Shown piece by piece: positions 43,563 through 52,270 of a stretch of 64,000 bases of DNA (position 1 is the stretch's first letter; every line of letters starts with the position of its first letter). Position numbers and translations under genes: made by a program. Under the pieces are notes generated by a model, which saw only the letters and a list, made by a program, of their open reading frames with translations, was not told the origin of the DNA and ran no database searches. Where the stretch lies: NCBI RefSeq assembly GCF_900119365.1, contig NZ_FPJO01000029.1:1-64000 (forward strand). Reading direction: 5' to 3'. Source of the DNA: Streptomyces atratus. Its GTDB lineage: Bacteria > Actinomycetota > Actinomycetes > Streptomycetales > Streptomycetaceae.

Positions 43563-44234
43563 GTGGCTGAGCAGCTACGAGCCATCCGTACCCGTCAGAC
43601 GATTCTTTCGGCGGCGGCCAAGATCTTCGAGGAGCACGGGTACCAAGCGGCCACGATCTCCCAGATCCTCACTGAGGCGGGAGTCACCAAGGGCGCCCTG
43701 TACTTCCACTTCCATTCGAAGGAGGACCTGGCTCAGGGCGTCCTCGCGGAGCAGGACCAGCGGATCGTCGTTCCTGTCCGCCCCTCCAAGGTGCAGGAGA
43801 TCGTGGACGTCGTGATGCTGCAGGCCCACCGGCTGCAGACCGACCCGATGGTTCGCGCCGGCGTACGGCTGACGATGGACCAGCTGGCGCAGAGCCTCGA
43901 CCGCAGCGGGCCTTTCCTGCGCTGGGGCGAGGTCGGCCACGAGTTGCTCGAACAGGCGCAGGCGCAGGGCGAGTTGCTGCCCCACATCTCGCCTTCCGAG
44001 ACGGCCGATGTCATCGTGGGCTCCTTCGCCGGCATCCAGTCCATGTCGCAGGCCGTCTGTGAGTACCGCGACCTCGTGGGACGGGTCTCGGCGCTGATGC
44101 GCCATGTGCTGCCCAGTGCGGTGGTGCCCTCCGTCCTCGCCTCGCTCGACCTCTCCGAGAGCCGCGGGGCCACGGTCTACGCCGAGGCCGTGAAGGCGGC
44201 CGGGATGCAGGACCTCGTCGACGCTGCCGGCTGA
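43563..44234 (+). CDS. TetR-family regulator, gamma-butyrolactone-receptor type 3
   Basis: This 223-residue protein has a receptor-type N-terminus (GYQAATISQILTEAGVTKGA, LYFHFHSKEDLAQGV) and a long helical ligand domain, most like the classical ArpA/ScbR layout of the three. The GTG start has GAGGAGGGAGG upstream. It is divergent from the NmrA-like gene and convergent with a flavin monooxygenase gene. Which of the three homologues binds the signal and which are pseudo-receptors cannot be told from sequence. Confidence 0.93.
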   Translation: MAEQLRAIRTRQTILSAAAKIFEEHGYQAATISQILTEAGVTKGALYFHFHSKEDLAQGVLAEQDQRIVVPVRPSKVQEIVDVVMLQAHRLQTDPMVRAGVRLTMDQLAQSLDRSGPFLRWGEVGHELLEQAQAQGELLPHISPSETADVIVGSFAGIQSMSQAVCEYRDLVGRVSALMRHVLPSAVVPSVLASLDLSESRGATVYAEAVKAAGMQDLVDAAG

Positions 44235-44247
44235 GCACCGGATGTTT

Positions 44248-44277
44248 CTGTGGGGCACCGTCAAGGGTGCCCCACAG
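44248..44277. terminator. Shared terminator of TetR 3 and monooxygenase C
   Basis: A 12-bp perfect inverted repeat (CTGTGGGGCACC and its complement, 6-nt loop) lies between the convergent genes; the stop codon of monooxygenase C is in the loop. Confidence 0.8.
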
Positions 44278-45799
44278 AGGCGATGCCCTCAGGGACAGCA
44301 CTCCTGAGTACGGCACCCTTGACGAAGTGCGCCGACAGCGCCTCCGTCAGGTCACGGCCGTCCCCCGATACCCAGGCAACGTAGCCGTCGGGTCGCACCA
44401 GCAACGCGTCGTGCGGCACCTCGGGAGTGGCCCGGGCCCGGACCACATTCAGGCCCCCCTCCCATTCCCGTGCCGCCTCCTGATGGCCGCCGTCTTCCTC
44501 TCCGAGGAGCAGCAAGATCGGCCTGCCGTCGCGCAGCAGCCCGATCACGTCGGTCTCGCCCTTCGCCGTGCTGAGCACCGCGTTACGGAGAAACGTTCCC
44601 GTCGCCCGGCAGGATCCCTCGATGTGGTCCGGGAGCACCGTGTCCTGTGCGCTGATCAGACCGGCGAGATACCCGTGTTCACGGTCCGCCGACAGAACCC
44701 CGGTGAACACCCGGCGCAGCGCGTCGAGTTCGGGACCGGGACGCATCAGCGCGAGCTGGGCCTGTGTCTGGTCGATGACCCGCCGGGCGACGGGACGGCG
44801 CTCCAGGTCGTAGGTGTCGAGAAGCCCCGCGTCCGCCGACCCTTGCACCGTCAGCGCGAGCTTCCAGCCCAGGTTCAGGGCATCGAGCACGCCGGTGCTG
44901 AGGCCCTGTCCCCCGATCGGGAAGTGGACGTGCGCCGCGTCACCCACCAGGAAGACCCGCCCCGCGCGGAATGTTCGGGCCAGCCGCGCGAAGTCGCTGA
45001 ACCTGCTGAGCCAGCGCGGCGCGTCCATCGCGATCTCGCGGCCGGCGATCCAGGACACCTCGCGGCGCAACTCCTCCAAGGTGGGCGGCAGTTGCCGGTC
45101 CGGGTGCGCACCGTCGCAGTTGAGTGTGCGGATGTGCGTCCTGCCCTCCGCATCGAGCTTGGCCACGATCCAGCCGCGCTCGGTGCGGTGCCAGCCCTTG
45201 GGAAGCTCGTCCGGCCGCGCGAGCGTGACGGCCCCCATGAGCGCGGACACCGTCGCCGGGTGGGTGTCGGAGGCAATGCCCGCCCGGTCGCGGACCGTGC
45301 TGCGGGCCCCGTCCGCCCCCACCACGTACTCGGCGAAGCAGATCACGGTCCCCTGCGGCCCGCCGGCCGTGACCCGTACCCCGTCGTCCTCCTGAACAAC
45401 CTCAAGCACCTGGTGCTCGCGCAGGATCCGGGCCCCGGCCGCCCGTGCCCGCGCCTCGAAGTGCCGCTCCAGCTCCGCCTGGGGGCGCTTGAGGATCGGC
45501 TCGGGTTCGCGTGCGGGAGCCGTGATGGTCAGTCCGGGCAGGCCCGCGAAGTGGAACGGGCTCTCCGCCGCGCCTTCGGTGTACGGGTACCCCTGCCCCG
45601 GCAGGTGACCGCGACGGGCCAGGGTCTGGACCGCCCGGGCGTGCAGCGTGGTCGCCTTGGGCTGCTCGGACACATCGGCCCGTGATTCCAGGAGCACGGT
45701 GTCGACTCCGTACCCGGCCAGTTCGGCGGCGAGCAGCATGCCGACGGGTCCCCCACCGACCACCACGACCTGTACCCGTACCGGGCTCTCCCCCTGCAC
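44261..45799 (-). CDS. FAD-dependent aromatic hydroxylase C
   Basis: This 512-residue class A flavoprotein monooxygenase has VVVGGGPVGMLLAAELAGYG, GADGARSTVRD and VGDAAHVHFPIGGQGLSTGV, with a thioredoxin-like C-terminus (ALLVRPDGYVAWVSGDG). This puts it with anthracycline/tetracycline-type hydroxylases. The GTG at 45799 has GGAGG 7 nt upstream. An ARE-like box 44 bp upstream suggests direct control by a butyrolactone receptor, which is unusual for a tailoring gene. Rifampicin-monooxygenase-like detoxification is an alternative role. Confidence 0.9.
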   Translation of the reverse strand: MQGESPVRVQVVVVGGGPVGMLLAAELAGYGVDTVLLESRADVSEQPKATTLHARAVQTLARRGHLPGQGYPYTEGAAESPFHFAGLPGLTITAPAREPEPILKRPQAELERHFEARARAAGARILREHQVLEVVQEDDGVRVTAGGPQGTVICFAEYVVGADGARSTVRDRAGIASDTHPATVSALMGAVTLARPDELPKGWHRTERGWIVAKLDAEGRTHIRTLNCDGAHPDRQLPPTLEELRREVSWIAGREIAMDAPRWLSRFSDFARLARTFRAGRVFLVGDAAHVHFPIGGQGLSTGVLDALNLGWKLALTVQGSADAGLLDTYDLERRPVARRVIDQTQAQLALMRPGPELDALRRVFTGVLSADREHGYLAGLISAQDTVLPDHIEGSCRATGTFLRNAVLSTAKGETDVIGLLRDGRPILLLLGEEDGGHQEAAREWEGGLNVVRARATPEVPHDALLVRPDGYVAWVSGDGRDLTEALSAHFVKGAVLRSAVPEGIASVGHP

Positions 45800-45842
45800 A
45801 GCGACGCCTCCCCCTGGCTGCGGTCCATCCACCGAAGGAAAT

Positions 45843-45860
45843 ATACCGGACGGACTGTTT
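45843..45860. promoter_or_regulatory. ARE-like box upstream of monooxygenase C
   Basis: ATACCGGACGGACTGTTT carries the ACCGG/CGG and TGTTT parts of an ARE with the usual spacing, 44 bp upstream of the GTG at 45799. Confidence 0.5.
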
Positions 45861-45955
45861 CCAATCCATCCGCCAGGGTCATCTGCCCAGGGGGTGGGTG
45901 CCCAGCGCGGAAAGCACTGCCGAAGCTCGGCCTGAGGCTGAGGTCGAACTTGAGG

Positions 45956-46345
45956 TCATGGCTTGAGCTCCCGCGTCGCGGACGACATCGGTCCGCCCTC
46001 CGAGCGCTCGGTCTTGTGCCCCTTGCTGCCCGGCGCCAGAGTCCGCACATCCACGGCCTCCGCGGGCGCCCCCCTCGCGTACAGCCCGTCGGGCTCGGTG
46101 TCCCGGTCATGCGGCAGCAGCCAGAAGACCCGCCGCCTGAACGTGCCGGAGGAACGGGACGGTTTGGCTTTCGGCCCCAGCAGGGCGTACCCGACCATCC
46201 GGCCGTCACGGTGATACGCGGGTCTCCCCCGTCGCGTCGGCAACCGGTCCAGGCTCTGGCGGACATAGTCGAGCCGACTGATGTCCTCGAGCCAGACGAG
46301 ATCCATCTCGTCGACGATCTCGTCCTCTGCGATGAGGGCACTCAT
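45956..46345 (-). CDS. Small conserved protein of replication module A
   Basis: This 129-residue hydrophilic protein is not recognised, but it is a clear paralogue of the protein at 59800-60186 (shared LDYVRQ, RRGRPAY/RRGKPRY, RDGRMVGY, FFLLPHDRD/FWLLPHDRD, YARGAPAEAVD/YHEGAPGEAVD). Its ATG overlaps the stop of the helicase gene (ATGA). The constant position behind the primase-helicase pair in both modules suggests a replication accessory role. Confidence 0.75.
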   Translation of the reverse strand: MSALIAEDEIVDEMDLVWLEDISRLDYVRQSLDRLPTRRGRPAYHRDGRMVGYALLGPKAKPSRSSGTFRRRVFWLLPHDRDTEPDGLYARGAPAEAVDVRTLAPGSKGHKTERSEGGPMSSATRELKP

Positions 46346-47874
46346 ACTGTCTCCTCGTCCGCGAGCAGGCCGATGCCCGGGTAGTACTTGCGCTGATTGG
46401 AAAGGATCATTTCCTTGGGCGACGCCAGTCCCACCACCTCGCGGACACGTGCCGCGAAAGCCCGGGATGATATCGCCGGTGCGCCTTCATTCTGGCACCA
46501 GCTCCTGTAGGCCGCGTAGAGCTGCGCTTGCTCCGCGCGCAGATCGGCCTCGAGCCGGCAGGTCTCGTGGACGAACCGCCCGGTGTGGTCCTCGGTCTCG
46601 GCGTACGCCGTGGTCGCGATGCGGACCCGCTCGGGACCCGAGAGGTCCTTGTCGCCCCCGAGGTAGCAACGGGCGCCTTCGATGAGCCAGTTGAGGATGC
46701 CCGGACCTTCCTGGGTCACGAGGATGTCCGCCAGGTTGTCGATCTTGCGGTCGTCGGAGACGACCCGCTCGAACGGGATCAGCCGCATACGCCGCCAGAA
46801 CGCGAAGCCACCCGTACCCACCTCGGGCCGGTGGTTGCCGAGCAGCCACATCTTGTGCGTCGGCTCGAAGCTGAAGAAGTCCTGTCGCATCCGGCGCGCC
46901 TTGATCCGGTCGCCACCGGTGAGCAGCTTGACCCGGGCCTCGTCGAAACGGTCCCCCGGTTTGACCTCGCTGCACACGATCACGCGCCGACCGTGCAGTT
47001 CGGCCAGATCGGTGGGATGGCCCTCGTACGGACGCGACATCAGGAACCCGGGAGGCGCCGCGTCCGCGTAGTCCCCGAGCAGCTTCATCAGGACGTCCAG
47101 CAGTACGGACTTGCCGTTCTTCCCGGAGCCGAACAGGAACGGCATGACCTGGGCGCCGACATCCCCGGTGACGGAGTAGCCGAGCAGCAGCTGGAGGAAG
47201 CTGATCATCTCCGCGCCGTCCGGCCCCTCACCGAAGGTGTCGGTCAGGAAGCGGTTCCAGCGCGGCGTGGGCATCGGCTCCGGCGAGGCCGAGGTGGAAC
47301 GGGAGTGGAAGTCCTTCGTGGGCTCGGCAGGACGGATGTGCCCGGTGCGCAGATCGACGACGCCCGCAGGCGTGCACAACGCGTACGGATCCCCGTCCAG
47401 CCGCGCCGCGTTGAGCACCATTCCCGGGGCGGACTTCGCCTGCGTCAACATCGCGTTCATCCCGCTGGTGCTCAGCGTGCGGCGGCGGTGCTGCTGCAAG
47501 GCGGCCGGGGTGTAGACGCCTCGTGGATCGGTGCCGGCGATGGACTCCGCCAGATCGCCCGCCGACCACATCACGGTGTCGTCCTCGTCGATCTGCCATC
47601 GGGTGCCGTCCCACCGGTACCAGCCGATTCCGGGAACGTGCCGGTAGTCGTTGCGATAGAGCTTGACGAACAACTTGGCGTTGCCGCGGTCGGTGAGCGT
47701 GTCGGGCAGCAGCCCGTCCGCCGTCGCCTCGCCGTCCCCCTCCCGCGCGGCAGCGGTCATGTATCGCGCGGACTCGTCGCTATGCCGGGGCGCCGGGACG
47801 GGCTGCGCAAGGATCTGTGCAGCCACGGCCTGGACGTCGAAGGCGGAGAATGCTCTCTCCTCGTCCACGCTCAC
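46342..47874 (-). CDS. SF3/D5-type replicative helicase, module A
   Basis: This 510-residue protein has a D5_N-like N-terminal region (LTDRGNAKLFVKLYRNDYRH, WDGTRWQIDED), the Walker A GSGKNGKSVLLDVLM, and downstream RRMRQDFFSFEPTHK, WLLGNHRPEV and FWRRMRLIPFE, typical of phage/plasmid superfamily-3 helicases (P4/D5 group). It would unwind the origin and work with the primase-polymerase encoded just before it; its GTG overlaps that gene's stop (GTGA). It aligns along its full length with the helicase at 58168-59709. Confidence 0.92.
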   Translation of the reverse strand: MSVDEERAFSAFDVQAVAAQILAQPVPAPRHSDESARYMTAAAREGDGEATADGLLPDTLTDRGNAKLFVKLYRNDYRHVPGIGWYRWDGTRWQIDEDDTVMWSAGDLAESIAGTDPRGVYTPAALQQHRRRTLSTSGMNAMLTQAKSAPGMVLNAARLDGDPYALCTPAGVVDLRTGHIRPAEPTKDFHSRSTSASPEPMPTPRWNRFLTDTFGEGPDGAEMISFLQLLLGYSVTGDVGAQVMPFLFGSGKNGKSVLLDVLMKLLGDYADAAPPGFLMSRPYEGHPTDLAELHGRRVIVCSEVKPGDRFDEARVKLLTGGDRIKARRMRQDFFSFEPTHKMWLLGNHRPEVGTGGFAFWRRMRLIPFERVVSDDRKIDNLADILVTQEGPGILNWLIEGARCYLGGDKDLSGPERVRIATTAYAETEDHTGRFVHETCRLEADLRAEQAQLYAAYRSWCQNEGAPAISSRAFAARVREVVGLASPKEMILSNQRKYYPGIGLLADEETV

Positions 47875-48983
47875 GCACGCCCCCCGAGGGACAGCGGGCG
47901 TGCCAGACCCGCGCTCAGCCCGCCCCGGATGATGGCCAGGCACCGCCGCTGCTGTCCCGGGCGGGCCTGCTCGGCCGCATCCCGCAAGGCCCGTGTGGCC
48001 TCTGCCTCCGTGACGTGCCCCGCCGCGACGAGACCGCCGGCGGTGTACGCGGCCCGGTTCAACTTCTCGGAGAACGCGGCGCCTTCGGGTACGGCCACGC
48101 ATGCGGCGACCTCGGCGAGCACTCCGGTCAGTACCCGATTCCCCCCGCCTCGTCCGCCACCCGCCGCGATGACCGCCTGCCGGGCGCGGGGCGGCACGGG
48201 CCGCGCCCTGGGCACGGAGGCGGACGGAAGATGCCCGGTGCGTTCCAGTTCCCTGGCGAGCCAGGCGGGCAGCGGAGCAGGCATTCGCACGGATCCCACC
48301 GGCCGGTAGACCCCTGCCGGTGTCACGGTCCCGGGCGCCACGATGTACCCGCCGTGCGCCCGGACGTCGACCTGCCAGGCGAGGGCGCGGCCGCCGCCCG
48401 ACCCGGAGGAGCACTGCCAGTGGTGCCCGCCCTCGTTGCGGTACCACACGTGCAGGCCCCCGGACGGGGTGCGGACGCGCAGCGTCGACTCGTCGTTCGC
48501 CGGGCTGGCGGCGCCGCGCAGGGCGGCCAGCACACCCAGGGTATGGAAGCCGTTGGCCAGCCCGGTCAGGTCGACCCCGGCGGAGATCCCGACACCGGGC
48601 AGCAGCCGGTCCCGGTCGGGAAGTTCACACGCATGCGCGTCGACATCGATGACGACGAGGCCGGCCGGGCCAGTGGCGACGCCCACTCCGAGATCGGGGC
48701 GGGATCCCCACCACTGCTGGATCCGGTCGAGATCAAGCGTGGCCGCATGAAACCCATGACACCAACGACCCGAACGGATACAGTCGCACCCCCCTCGGGC
48801 ATGACCCTGGACGCGGCACACCTCACAGTTGCCCACAGGCGTTTTACGGCCCGGAGCAAGAGGATGAACCGGCCACCCCTGGCGCGCACACCACGAGGCA
48901 GTTGTCAGAGGCTGCGAAGCGACCGGGGCAGATCTTTCGAACTGCCGTGGGTCGCTGCGCGAAACCCGCAGCTCAGCTGCCAT
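47871..48983 (-). CDS. Primase-polymerase (prim-pol) protein, module A
   Basis: This 370-residue protein has a bifunctional primase/polymerase domain: WPVHPLAPGRKTP, a Cys-rich insert ending WCHGFH, the metal-binding VVIDVDAH and RVRTPSGGLHVWY. The C-terminal helical part (SEKLNRAAYTAGGLVAAGHV) resembles a helicase-interaction region. It should lay down primers at the plasmid origin. The iteron-rich region 48998-49394 lies immediately upstream. Its paralogue is at 57095-58171. Confidence 0.92.
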   Translation of the reverse strand: MAAELRVSRSDPRQFERSAPVASQPLTTASWCARQGWPVHPLAPGRKTPVGNCEVCRVQGHARGGCDCIRSGRWCHGFHAATLDLDRIQQWWGSRPDLGVGVATGPAGLVVIDVDAHACELPDRDRLLPGVGISAGVDLTGLANGFHTLGVLAALRGAASPANDESTLRVRTPSGGLHVWYRNEGGHHWQCSSGSGGGRALAWQVDVRAHGGYIVAPGTVTPAGVYRPVGSVRMPAPLPAWLARELERTGHLPSASVPRARPVPPRARQAVIAAGGGRGGGNRVLTGVLAEVAACVAVPEGAAFSEKLNRAAYTAGGLVAAGHVTEAEATRALRDAAEQARPGQQRRCLAIIRGGLSAGLARPLSLGGRA

Positions 48984-48997
48984 TCACTTCCCCCATC

Positions 48998-49394
48998 AGC
49001 GACTGAAGCGACTCAACTCCCAAAATCAGATTAGCGAAATCTGTGGGAGAGGAGAGGCATATGAGGCAGAACAGATGTGCGCATCCGCAGAAGGCGCCAA
49101 CGACCGAGCGACTGATTACCCAGCGGCTGACAGTCACTCAGTCGCTCGCCTGCGAGCACACAGAACACCAGGTCAGAAGCTTGCGCAACAGAGAGCAGCG
49201 ACTGAAGCGACTCAAGCTCCCCATATATGACGCACACACGCGCTCACACGCACACGCACGAATGTCTCCATATACCTGAACCTTGAGTCGCTTCAGTCGC
49301 TACTCTCCCCCGGCTACCGCTCTGACCTGCGGCTTTATCTCCATGGCCGAAGCGACTCAGCACTCATTCGGTCGCTGGCATTCAGTCGCTGAAC
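48998..49394. repeat. Iteron field A (probable replication origin of module A)
   Basis: Several copies, in both orientations, of AGCGACTGAAGCGACTCAA and shorter derivatives lie here: 48998-49016, near 49107, 49132-49149, 49194-49217, 49282-49301 and 49350-49394. The copies at 49194-49217 and 49282-49301 form a large inverted repeat around an AT-richer segment (CATATA runs). No convincing gene lies in 48984-49680. Position just before the prim-pol gene fits an origin. Confidence 0.75.
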
Positions 49395-49680
49395 CCGCTC
49401 CCCCGCCGTCCGAACCGTTCAAGTCCGTCTGGATCCAGGCTCAAGCGGCGTCCGCATCATGCCCGCTCCCGTCGGCGCATACCAGCCAATCGCACCCGCC
49501 GAAGGGCATGTTCATGCGGATCTACAACAACGGGAGTTGCGCCGCACAGGCAGCCAACACACCTGTCACACCAAGCAGTTCCTTGTCACACCGCTGCCAT
49601 CACCATCGCCGCCGCTGCCTTGCAGCAGCGGCCGGGCCGGAGACCTACGCCAGTCCCCCGGCCCGACCTCACCGGGCCAT

Positions 49681-50928
49681 TCATCGAGCCGAGTTGGTGC
49701 CCTCGGCGAGGATCCTGTCGACCAGGATCATTCGCTGCGTCTCGTCCATCTTCCTCAGTACGAGGTCGGCAATCTGATGGCCGTCGTGCCAGGGCATCTT
49801 CGTGACCTTGCCGAAGGCGACGATGCCCGACTCCCCCGGGGCCATCTGCGTCGGTGCCACCTGGCGCCCGGCATGCTCCGATCGCTGCCCAGGCACTTCA
49901 TCGTGCACCGGTGGTACCGATTCCCGAGCCCCGGAGCTATCACGGCGTGATAGCTGTGCCTGCCGCTCTCGTGAACTATCACGCCGTGATAGTTCAGCCG
50001 ATTGCTCCCCTGGGCTATCACGCCGTGATAGCTCTACGTGCCGCTCCTCCGGATTATCACGCCGTGATACCCCCGCGCTCTGCTCCTCCGGGCTGCCCGG
50101 AGCATCCGGACCATCGGAGGTATCGGCCCCGCCCCCGCTCTCCGCTACTCTCCCGCTCTCTGCCGCTTCCCCGCTCTCCGGGCTATCACGGCGTGATAGT
50201 TCACGCGCCGCCGAACGCCTCTGATCGCCTGCGGCAGCCCGCGCGTCCGCCTGCTGGCGTTGCTCTTCGGGCAGCAGCTTGGAGAGATTCCGTACATGCT
50301 CGATCTTGCGGCGCCCCTCCAGCAGGTCCGCCTGCAGTTGAGGATCGAGGTCCAGCACGGAAAGCTTCGACGAGATGGTCGACTGGGCGATACCGAGCCG
50401 CTTGGCGGCCTTGGTCTGAGAACCGTAGAAGTCGACCAGTGTGCGTAGCGCCTGGGCCTGCTCCAGCGGGTTCATGTCGTCACGGTGGACGTTGGCGACG
50501 AAGGCCGCTTCGAGAAGCGCCTGGTCGGTGGAGACCAGGGCGTTGTCGACGCTGACGCGAATCGTCGCAGCGCCGGCGAGACGCGCAGCGGCGAGTCGGC
50601 GGTGGCCGTCGACGACGATGTACCGGGCGCCCTCGTCGAGGTCGGCCGCACGATCCGGCCGCTCCGCCAGGTAGGCATCGACGGAGGCCACCGTGACGGC
50701 GTTGACGAGACCGATCTCCGCAATGCTCTCCGCCAGCCCCTGGAGATCGCGGAGCTCCTCGCGAGGGTTGTCGGGGTTCTGGCTGATCAGGCTCAGCGAG
50801 AGCTCGGTCGGTTCGGGCACGCCGGCCGTCGGCACACCGGTAGCGGCACCGATCGCAGCCCTGCGGGCACTGATGGGACGGGCCTGGGCGAAGGAGGCCC
50901 CGGCTCCGAGGTTCTTGGCCTTGCTCAC
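49681..50928 (-). CDS. parB: ParB-family partition protein with repeat-rich C-terminus
   Basis: This 415-residue protein has the ParB N-terminal domain (NPDNPREELRDLQGLAESI, VVDGHRRLAAARLAGAATI with the GxRR box) and a KorB/Noc-like helix-turn-helix (AAKRLGIAQSTISSKLSVLD). The region after it is low-complexity and contains 13-residue repeats with the core LSRRDS; each repeat is encoded by a copy of the palindrome TATCACGCCGTGATA, so the centromere-like sites sit inside the gene. A conserved C-terminal end (KMPWHDGHQIADLVLRKMDE) follows. GTG 50928 overlaps the parA stop (GTGA). ParB normally binds parS, spreads as a CTP clamp and stimulates ParA. Confidence 0.93.
   Translation of the reverse strand: MSKAKNLGAGASFAQARPISARRAAIGAATGVPTAGVPEPTELSLSLISQNPDNPREELRDLQGLAESIAEIGLVNAVTVASVDAYLAERPDRAADLDEGARYIVVDGHRRLAAARLAGAATIRVSVDNALVSTDQALLEAAFVANVHRDDMNPLEQAQALRTLVDFYGSQTKAAKRLGIAQSTISSKLSVLDLDPQLQADLLEGRRKIEHVRNLSKLLPEEQRQQADARAAAGDQRRSAARELSRRDSPESGEAAESGRVAESGGGADTSDGPDAPGSPEEQSAGVSRRDNPEERHVELSRRDSPGEQSAELSRRDSSRERQAQLSRRDSSGARESVPPVHDEVPGQRSEHAGRQVAPTQMAPGESGIVAFGKVTKMPWHDGHQIADLVLRKMDETQRMILVDRILAEGTNSAR
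49937..50199. repeat. Five-copy palindrome array (candidate parS centromere) inside parB
   Basis: The palindrome TATCAC(G/C)(C/G)CGTGATA has centres at 49945, 49984, 50023, 50062 and 50191. The first four are exactly 39 bp apart; the fifth is 129 bp further. Flanks extend the symmetry at some copies, with 17 to 23 bp palindromic. A sixth copy is at 52256-52270. Array, symmetry and linkage to parAB mark it as the likely partition site. Confidence 0.85.
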
Positions 50929-52175
50929 TTGCTGATCTCCCGGGCGAGGGCGCGAAGCGCGACGGACTGTTCGCAGCGGGGTGCGTACGCAAGAAGCGGT
51001 CGCTTGGCGCGGACAGCTTCCTTCTGCTCCTTGAGGTCTCCGATGATGCCTACGACACGCGGATCCTTTATGGCCATCCAGGACTGGAGCGAGGAGGTGG
51101 CGATGTAGCCGCGGCGGGCGTCGTAGTGGTTGACGACAAGGCCGAGGTAGTCGACGTCGAGCGCAAGGTCATTGCGCATGTCCTCGATCTGGGACGTGAG
51201 CAGTTCATAGGCGTCAGCACTGCTGTCCTCGGCTTGGACGACGATGAGAACGCCGGAGTTGCCGGGCACTTCCTGCGGGCGGCGGCGCCCGTAATAGGTA
51301 GCGGCGTCCATGCTGAGCCCGAGGCTGGGCGGGCAGTCGATCAGGATGACGTCGTAGTCGGGCTCGACTGCCGTGAGGGCTCGTTCGAGCGCGGCCTCGC
51401 GTGCACGGACGGATGCGAGACGTACGTCGAGGAGAAAGGCATCGGTGCACGCGGGCAGCAGATGCAGACGTCCCCCGAACCGGTCCTCGTCGATCGACAC
51501 GATGAGATCGCTCAGCGAACTCTTGCCGTCACCGGCCATGTGATTGGTGAGGGAATCCCCGTCCATGGGCAGGGGAGCGTGGCCAAGCTGTTTGGTGAGG
51601 TGTCCCTGAGGGTCGAAGTCGACGAGCAGGACGCGCTGCCCGAGACCGGGGAGATCCTCAAGAGCGAGCGGATCGTTGGCGGCCTCCTGATCTTCTTCGA
51701 GCAGTGCGGCAAAGTGCTTGGACACCCGGACCGGCACAAGGGCGGTGGAGTCTTCCGCGAGAGCTTCGCCGGTTCCGGCAGTGACGGCGGTCTTGCCGAC
51801 CCCGCCCTTCTGATTGCAGATGACGACGCGTCGGACGATGTCGGGGCGCTTCACTGCGGGAGCGGGATGGCTGTCCAGCCAGACCCGTACGGACTGTGCC
51901 AGGCCCTGGATGAGGGAAACCCCCCGAAGCTTGCAGTCCGATCGGAATCCGGTCCACAGCCGGCCGGGCAGGAACGTTGCAAAGGACTCCGCGCCAGAGG
52001 TGTCGATGGGGGAGAGGTTGGAGCCGAGCGCGCGCCATGCTGTGATGCCGGCTTCGACGGCGTCCTGCATGTCGATGCCGTGTTGAACGGCGCGGACCTT
52101 GAGTTCCTGGCGGAGCCAGGAGGGCAGCTTGGAGACGACCTTCTCTCGGTCGCCCCTGGAGTCAGGTGTCGTCAT
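50925..52175 (-). CDS. parA: ParA-family partition ATPase with N-terminal DNA-binding-like extension
   Basis: This 416-residue protein has a deviant Walker A CNQKGGVGKTAVTAG (from residue 120), Walker A' VLLVDFDPQGHLT and Walker B VILIDCPPSLGLS. The N-terminal 110 residues (SKLPSWLRQELKVRAVQHGI) look like a ribbon-helix-helix-type or regulatory extension, as in ParAs that repress their own operon. It should move ParB-parS complexes. A copy of the palindrome lies 81 bp upstream of ATG 52175, suggesting ParB or ParA control of the operon. Confidence 0.94.
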   Translation of the reverse strand: MTTPDSRGDREKVVSKLPSWLRQELKVRAVQHGIDMQDAVEAGITAWRALGSNLSPIDTSGAESFATFLPGRLWTGFRSDCKLRGVSLIQGLAQSVRVWLDSHPAPAVKRPDIVRRVVICNQKGGVGKTAVTAGTGEALAEDSTALVPVRVSKHFAALLEEDQEAANDPLALEDLPGLGQRVLLVDFDPQGHLTKQLGHAPLPMDGDSLTNHMAGDGKSSLSDLIVSIDEDRFGGRLHLLPACTDAFLLDVRLASVRAREAALERALTAVEPDYDVILIDCPPSLGLSMDAATYYGRRRPQEVPGNSGVLIVVQAEDSSADAYELLTSQIEDMRNDLALDVDYLGLVVNHYDARRGYIATSSLQSWMAIKDPRVVGIIGDLKEQKEAVRAKRPLLAYAPRCEQSVALRALAREISK

Positions 52176-52255
52176 AGTCCGTCACTCTACTAACGTCATA
52201 GATCAGTTGAGCTCATGACGCGTTAGCTGTGTCGTCTTTTTCGACTCGGTGGAAC

Positions 52256-52270
52256 TATCACGCCGTGATA
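52256..52270. promoter_or_regulatory. Sixth copy of the partition palindrome, upstream of parA
   Basis: TATCACGCCGTGATA is identical to the core of the array in parB and lies in the parA promoter region. It could be an operator or an outlying centromere site. Confidence 0.7.
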
